Notes under the pieces: generated by a model
What the model was told of the DNA's origin: nothing
The model's input: the letters and a program-made list of their open reading frames with translations, nothing else
The model's database searches: none
Assembly (NCBI GenBank): GCA_964437735.1
Contig: CAYTID010000017.1
Span: 1 to 29,854, forward strand
Origin: CAYTID01 sp964437735
GTDB lineage: Bacteria > Bacteroidota > Ignavibacteria > UBA10030 > BY39
DNA length: 29,854 nucleotides
Direction: 5' to 3'
Part shown: positions 25,461 through 29,854 of the stretch, piece by piece
Layout of the letters: each line of letters begins with the position of its first letter
Position numbering within the stretch: the first letter of the stretch is position 1
Position numbers and translations under genes: made by a program

Positions 25461-26285
25461 ATGGAATTATTAATTGATATACTCAATTTAATGCTGCCGT
25501 TTATGTATTTATCGGCTGTATCCGTCTATGCCTCCTATTTTTTTAGAGGCGGCAAATATTCAGATATACTGAAAACCCCCTTATTGTATATCACCGTAGT
25601 GATACATTTCATCTATATTATTATTCGCACAATTGCATTCGCTCATCCTCCTATTACAACGAGTTTTGAAATTATGACTCTGGTTGCGTTTTGCATCACC
25701 GTTACTTATCTCTATATCGAAGTAAAAACCAAAGTTAAAGGTACAGGATTATTCATAATGATCGTCGCTTTGGTTTTTCAGATTAACTCCTCAATTTTCA
25801 TACAGGATCTGATAAATGTCCCGGAAGTTTTAAAAAGCAATCTTCTTGGCTCTCATGTTTCAACCGCACTAATAGGATTATCAGCAATAACTATCTCAGC
25901 AATTTACGGGACTTTATACTTAATGCTTTACCATGAAATAAAATCAAATCATTTTGGTTTGATATATAAACGGCTGCCTAATCTGGAAATACTGGAACGA
26001 ATGAGCTTTACAGCCACTAAATTCGGCTTTGTCTTCCTCACAGTGGCTATCATCATAGGATTTATTTGGTTACCCAGAGCCTACGAAAAATTTTCATATT
26101 CCGATCCGAAATTGATCGGAACCCTTTTAATTTGGTGTCTTTACGCTGTCGGTCTTGCTGCAAACAAAGTAGCCCGATGGCAAGGTAAAAAAATTGTCTG
26201 GTTAGCTATAATCGGATTTATTATATCTTTTTTTTCAATGACTTTTATCAATATGTTCTTAAGCGGTTTTCATAAGTTTATTTAA
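25461..26285 (+). CDS. CcsA/HemX-like cytochrome c assembly family membrane protein
   Basis: The product has 274 residues with about eight hydrophobic helices. It resembles the CcmC/CcsA/HemX superfamily: PPITTSFEIMTLVAFCITVTYLYIEV fits the position of the heme-handling periplasmic loop, though the tryptophan-rich WWD motif is degenerate. Possible heme-ligand histidines lie in HFIYIIIRTIAFAH and SHVSTALIG. Family knowledge: CcsA moves heme for cytochrome c assembly, and HemX affects glutamyl-tRNA reductase level in some Firmicutes. It precedes hemA by 9 bases, so a role in heme supply or control is inferred. Which of the two roles applies cannot be decided from sequence. Confidence 0.75.
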   Translation: MELLIDILNLMLPFMYLSAVSVYASYFFRGGKYSDILKTPLLYITVVIHFIYIIIRTIAFAHPPITTSFEIMTLVAFCITVTYLYIEVKTKVKGTGLFIMIVALVFQINSSIFIQDLINVPEVLKSNLLGSHVSTALIGLSAITISAIYGTLYLMLYHEIKSNHFGLIYKRLPNLEILERMSFTATKFGFVFLTVAIIIGFIWLPRAYEKFSYSDPKLIGTLLIWCLYAVGLAANKVARWQGKKIVWLAIIGFIISFFSMTFINMFLSGFHKFI

Positions 26286-26294
26286 TATTAGAAA

Positions 26295-27572
26295 ATGAAT
26301 TTTATTACGATCGGTATAAATCACAGAACGGCTTCTGTCGAAGTACGTGAAAAAATTTGGTTTTCCAACACAGAAACTCGTTCGGTTATACCATTATTGA
26401 AGGAAAAATTTTTTAATGAATGTGTACTGATTTCCACGTGTAACCGTACAGAAGTTTGCGGATTTCCGAAAAACGAACTCGATGATTCATCTCTGATTAT
26501 TGAAGAAATTATAAAATTCAAAAATGCAGGTGAAATTGTCAATCAACAACACTTTTACGTTTTACATTCTTCCATAGCCGTCAGCCATTTATTCAAACTT
26601 TCATCAGGGATTGATTCGATGATTCTGGGCGACGTTCAGATTATCAATCAGATGAAGGAATCTTATCTGATCGCATCTGAATCACGCACTGTCGGTAAAT
26701 TGACAGCCAGATTATTTGATAATGCTTTTCATATCGGCAAGCGTGCTCGGTCAGAAACCGAAATCGGTGAAGGAGCCGTCTCAATAAGTTATGCCGCCGT
26801 TGAATTGGCAAGCAAAATATTTGCAGACTTGAACAAACATACAGCCCTTGTTGTCGGCGCCGGTGAAACTGCGCAGCTTACTGCCAAGCATTTGCAAAGT
26901 AAAAACATCGGGAAAATAGTTTTTTCAAATCGAACACGCGAAAAAGCGGAGTTTCTTGCACAGGAACTGAGCGGAACGGTAATTGAATTCGAAAACCTCT
27001 CAACTCAAATACAAAATGTGGATATTATTATCAGCTCAATCAACATTCCCGGTTTTTTACTGACAGCAAAGGAAATCCAAAAGTCTATGCGGGAAAGAGG
27101 AAACAATCCTCTGTTTATTATAGATATCGGTGTTCCCAGAAATATTGATCCTAAAAGTGGTAATATCGACAATGTTTTTTTGTACGATATCGATGCCCTT
27201 AACCACATGGTTGATAAAAATTTGGAAAAGCGTCGGGCAGAAGTTCCGAAAGTTCAGAAAATTGTTTTTCAAGAATTGGAACAATTTTATACTTGGTATA
27301 AATCGCTTCAGGTAAATCCGACGATACAGGAACTGCGGGAACAATTCGAAAAAATCCGCGAAGATGAAGTTAAGAAAAACATCAATCGTTTTTCTTCCGA
27401 AAACCGCGAACTGATTGATGTTCTTACAAAAAGAATTGTAAATAAAATATTACATACACCAATAGTAAATTTAAAAAACGGAACAACTGAAGAAGCGCAG
27501 GATGAAACTATAACGAAAATCAGCATCTTGAGGACTCTTTTCGGGTTAGAAAAAAAGAAAAATGAAGAATAA
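26295..27572 (+). CDS. hemA: Glutamyl-tRNA reductase
   Basis: The product has 425 residues, the normal size. It reduces glutamyl-tRNA to glutamate-1-semialdehyde with NADPH, the first committed step of heme synthesis by the C5 route. Seen: catalytic C49 in LISTCNRTEVCG, the tRNA/substrate motif GIDSMILGDVQI, and an NADPH-binding segment ALVVGAGETAQLTAKHL near residue 190. The C-terminal dimerisation region follows. Its 3' end overlaps hemC by 11 bases. hemL, the next enzyme, is not in this window. Confidence 0.96.
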   Translation: MNFITIGINHRTASVEVREKIWFSNTETRSVIPLLKEKFFNECVLISTCNRTEVCGFPKNELDDSSLIIEEIIKFKNAGEIVNQQHFYVLHSSIAVSHLFKLSSGIDSMILGDVQIINQMKESYLIASESRTVGKLTARLFDNAFHIGKRARSETEIGEGAVSISYAAVELASKIFADLNKHTALVVGAGETAQLTAKHLQSKNIGKIVFSNRTREKAEFLAQELSGTVIEFENLSTQIQNVDIIISSINIPGFLLTAKEIQKSMRERGNNPLFIIDIGVPRNIDPKSGNIDNVFLYDIDALNHMVDKNLEKRRAEVPKVQKIVFQELEQFYTWYKSLQVNPTIQELREQFEKIREDEVKKNINRFSSENRELIDVLTKRIVNKILHTPIVNLKNGTTEEAQDETITKISILRTLFGLEKKKNEE

Positions 27573-28506
27573 ACTTATCATCGGAACACGCGGTAGCGCC
27601 CTGGCGCTCTGGCAAACCAATTGGGTAAAATCAGAACTTGAAAAATTATTTCCCGGTATACTAATCGAAGTAGAAATTATTAAAACTTTGGGGGATAAAA
27701 TTTTGGACTCTCCTTTATCGAAAATCGGCGATAAAGGCTTGTTTACAAAAGAACTTGAGGTTGCACTTCTGGACAACCGAATTGATCTCGCTGTTCACAG
27801 CTTAAAGGATATTCCGACAAAAATTCCTGACGGTTTAAAAATTTCGGCAATCAGTTTTCGTGAAGATGTGCGGGACGTATTTATTCGTCATCCCGAAAAA
27901 AAATATAACAGTTTCGACGAATTAGAGCCTGACGCAAAAATCGCAACCGGCAGTTTACGAAGAAAGTGCCAGCTGCTAAACTGGAAACCTGAATTACAAA
28001 TTGTTGAGATTCGCGGAAATTTAAATACCCGTTTTACGAAACTCGGTGAATCTAACTGGGATGGTATGATACTCGCAAGGGCGGGTGTTGTCCGATTAGA
28101 TTTTGAACAAAGAATTACACAAACGCTTCCACTTGATAAAATTCTCCCCGCTGTCGGACAAGGCGCTCTCGCTGTAGAAATAAGGGATAACGATATTGAA
28201 ACTGATAAAATTATTTGCCGCCTGAATCATAAAGAAACTGAACTCGCCGTAAAAAGTGAGCGGGCGCTCCTGCGTCACCTCGAAGGCGGATGTCAGATTC
28301 CGATCGGCGCATACGCAAAAATTGAAAACCAAAAACTAATGCTTAATGCCGTAATCGGTTCTCTCGACGGTAAACGGATTATCAGAGATTCAATTACCGG
28401 AGAACCGGAAGATTCTGAAAAGCTCGGAATTTTATTAGCTGAAAAACTTGTTTCAAAGGGTGGAAAAGATATTTTAGATGAAATTAAAAATCCTCGTTGT
28501 CAGTAA
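27562..28506 (+). CDS. hemC: Hydroxymethylbilane synthase (porphobilinogen deaminase)
   Basis: The product has 314 residues, the usual size. It joins four porphobilinogen molecules into hydroxymethylbilane. Seen: the N-terminal GTRGSALALWQ, the catalytic aspartate region DLAVHSLKDIPT, the arginine-rich TGSLRRKCQL, and C244 in LEGGCQIPIGAYA, which anchors the dipyrromethane cofactor. The start codon lies inside the end of hemA (11-base overlap). Confidence 0.96.
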   Translation: MKNKLIIGTRGSALALWQTNWVKSELEKLFPGILIEVEIIKTLGDKILDSPLSKIGDKGLFTKELEVALLDNRIDLAVHSLKDIPTKIPDGLKISAISFREDVRDVFIRHPEKKYNSFDELEPDAKIATGSLRRKCQLLNWKPELQIVEIRGNLNTRFTKLGESNWDGMILARAGVVRLDFEQRITQTLPLDKILPAVGQGALAVEIRDNDIETDKIICRLNHKETELAVKSERALLRHLEGGCQIPIGAYAKIENQKLMLNAVIGSLDGKRIIRDSITGEPEDSEKLGILLAEKLVSKGGKDILDEIKNPRCQ

Positions 28507-28515
28507 AAGAAAACA

Positions 28516-29295
28516 ATGTCTTTACAAAATAAAGCAATACTGATTACTCGCAGTGAAGATCAGGCACAAGGTTTAAAAAATCTTATTGAACTTCATGGTG
28601 GAAATGCAATTTTATTTCCTACAATAAAAATTGTTGCCCCCGATACGTGGCAGGAATGCGATAAAGCCTTACGAGATATTCATTTATTCGATGGTATCAT
28701 TTTCACAAGCCGCAATGCGGTTGAAAAATTTTTCGGAAGGATGAATTATTTACATATCTCGCCGGAAATCCTAAATTCTCTTTTGATTTTCGCTGTCGGA
28801 GAAAAAACCGGAAACGCGATTGAGAATTTTAATATTAAAACAGATGCTATTCCGGAAAAATATACTGCCGAAGAACTTTCTGAAATTATCAAAACCTACA
28901 GTCTTTACGGAAAGAACTTCCTTTTTCCGCGCGGGAATCTCGCGAGAGAAACTGTTATCAATATGTTAACCTCCGAAGGGGCGAACGTCAGGGGGGTAAC
29001 AGTCTACAAAACCGAAAAAGCTGATCCGGTCAACATCAATGAAATTCAAACTATGATCATGCGTAACGAAATTGACGCGATAACCTTTACTAGTCCGTCA
29101 ACCGTGCATAATTTTTTCTCACTATTGAATTACGAAACGAAAGCGGCGATAACACAAAAGACGATTTTTGCCGTAATCGGCGAAGTTACCGCAGCCGCAT
29201 TGAAGAAAGAGGGCTATGAATCGACGGTTATCGCGAATCCTTCCACAATAGATGCTCTGATCTCCAAAATTGAAAGCTACTTTTCAATTGTCTGA
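28516..29295 (+). CDS. hemD: Uroporphyrinogen-III synthase
   Basis: The product has 259 residues. It closes and inverts ring D of hydroxymethylbilane. The family is poorly conserved; the call rests on the two-lobed alpha/beta pattern (ILITRSEDQAQGL at the start, DGIIFTSRNAVEKFF, FLFPRGNLARE, DAITFTSPSTVHNFF) and on position 9 bases after hemC. Its last 12 bases overlap the end of the convergent VOC gene, leaving no room for a separate terminator between them. Confidence 0.92.
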   Translation: MSLQNKAILITRSEDQAQGLKNLIELHGGNAILFPTIKIVAPDTWQECDKALRDIHLFDGIIFTSRNAVEKFFGRMNYLHISPEILNSLLIFAVGEKTGNAIENFNIKTDAIPEKYTAEELSEIIKTYSLYGKNFLFPRGNLARETVINMLTSEGANVRGVTVYKTEKADPVNINEIQTMIMRNEIDAITFTSPSTVHNFFSLLNYETKAAITQKTIFAVIGEVTAAALKKEGYESTVIANPSTIDALISKIESYFSIV

Positions 29296-29631
29296 CCAGA
29301 CTGCCATTTCGACCCCGTTCGTATCAATAAAATGAAATCTCTTTCCTCCGGGAAATTCAAAAATCTCTTTGGATATTTTCCCCTCATATCGACTAATCTT
29401 TTCTTTTACTTCATTCAGGTTTTCGTGGTATAGTACAATAAGAATTCCCTCCGGTATGCTCTTGTCGGATTTAGTAAACCCTCCATTAATTGTTCCGCTC
29501 TTAAAACTGGTATATTCGTCGCCGTAATCGGTAAACTCCCAATCAAAAACTTTATTGTAAAATTCCTTTGCTTTTGAAATGTTGTGCACTGAAATTTCTA
29601 TATAACTTATTGCGTTATTAATCTCTCTCAT
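29284..29631 (-). CDS. Small VOC-family (glyoxalase/bleomycin-resistance-like) protein
   Basis: The product has 115 residues, one VOC domain made of two beta-alpha-beta-beta-beta modules. The first is NNAISYIEISVHNISKAKEF with YNKVFDWEF; the second ends RFHFIDTNGVEMAVW. Similar short proteins are often annotated as lactoylglutathione lyase or bleomycin-resistance proteins, but the substrate cannot be read from sequence. It runs against the heme genes, between hemD and hemE, and overlaps the hemD 3' end by 12 bases. A strong Shine-Dalgarno sequence is absent. Confidence 0.85.
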   Translation of the reverse strand: MREINNAISYIEISVHNISKAKEFYNKVFDWEFTDYGDEYTSFKSGTINGGFTKSDKSIPEGILIVLYHENLNEVKEKISRYEGKISKEIFEFPGGKRFHFIDTNGVEMAVWSDN

Positions 29632-29698
29632 ATTTTTGTTCCATTTTTTATTTTAAAATATTAATATAAGATGTATATTGCAATACGGATTTATGTTT

Positions 29699-29729
29699 TT
29701 GTTAAAATGTCCTTATTTTTTTATATTGG
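29699..29729 (+). promoter_or_regulatory. Candidate promoter of hemE
   Basis: TTG (29699-29701), 20 bases, then TATATTGG (29722-29729), one mismatch to TAnnTTTG. It lies 40 bases before the hemE start and would give hemE its own transcript beyond the inserted VOC gene. Confidence 0.35.
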
Positions 29730-29769
29730 AATTAATCAATCACAAAAATTTTTAAAAAAATTACCAGCA

Positions 29770-29854
29770 ATGAAATTATTAAACGACTTATTTCTCAGGG
29801 CATGCAAACGTCAACCTACTGAGCGTACACCCGTTTGGATGATGCGTCAGGCAG
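29770..29854 (+). CDS. hemE: Uroporphyrinogen decarboxylase, N-terminal part (cut by the window edge)
   Basis: ATG at 29770 opens a frame of 28 codons that runs off the window: MKLLNDLFLRAC, then KRQPTERTPVWMMRQA. The sequence matches the conserved HemE N terminus, where the arginines of the TPVWxMRQAGR motif bind substrate carboxylates. The enzyme decarboxylates uroporphyrinogen III to coproporphyrinogen III, the step after hemD. The catalytic aspartate and the rest lie beyond the end. Confidence 0.9.
   Translation, partial: MKLLNDLFLRACKRQPTERTPVWMMRQA

Overview
The window looks like a chromosomal segment of a free-living bacterium from the Bacteroidota/Chlorobiota side of the tree, most like the Ignavibacteria and relatives. 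Four things point there. Two large secreted proteins end in the NYPNPFNP...GLYFYRI type of C-terminal sorting domain. The complex I operon has 11 genes and lacks nuoEFG. Several intergenic regions contain Bacteroidota-style promoters (TTG, 20 bases, TAnnTTTG). Base composition is AT-rich and fairly even. I saw no tRNA, rRNA, insertion sequence, phage gene or CRISPR array.

Layout, left to right. (1) 1-4285, minus strand: a 1393-residue surface protein with SprB-like repeats and a sorting tail, followed by a clear terminator and bordered on both sides by arrays of a degenerate 7-base repeat. Its upstream region (4286-5056) holds a perfect TGTGA-N6-TCACA site, a near-perfect second copy 136 bases away and a perfect 26-base palindrome. 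(2) 5057-6904, plus strand: a multi-spanning membrane protein with C-terminal TPRs, resembling TMTC-type O-mannosyltransferases. (3) 7159-8873, minus strand: a NarL-type response regulator and an unusually small Y_Y_Y-domain histidine kinase overlapping by 4 bases. (4) 8962-19681, minus strand: nuoABCDHIJKLMN, the membrane arm and Q module of complex I. (5) 19784-25266, minus strand: a secreted metzincin protease with Fn3-like repeats and a sorting tail, a PduO-type cobalamin adenosyltransferase and an M20 dipeptidase. (6) 25461-29854, plus strand: a tetrapyrrole locus (CcsA/HemX-like protein, hemA, hemC, hemD, start of hemE) interrupted by a small VOC-family gene on the opposite strand.

The central genes fit a respiratory cell: proton-pumping complex I plus heme synthesis by the C5 (glutamyl-tRNA) route, with a cytochrome-assembly-like membrane protein leading the heme genes. 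The flanking genes concern the cell surface: one probable adhesin and one probable extracellular protease, both apparently exported by the type IX route, and a possible protein glycosyltransferase. The part least explained by known annotation is the regulatory region at 4286-5056 together with the 7-base repeat arrays.
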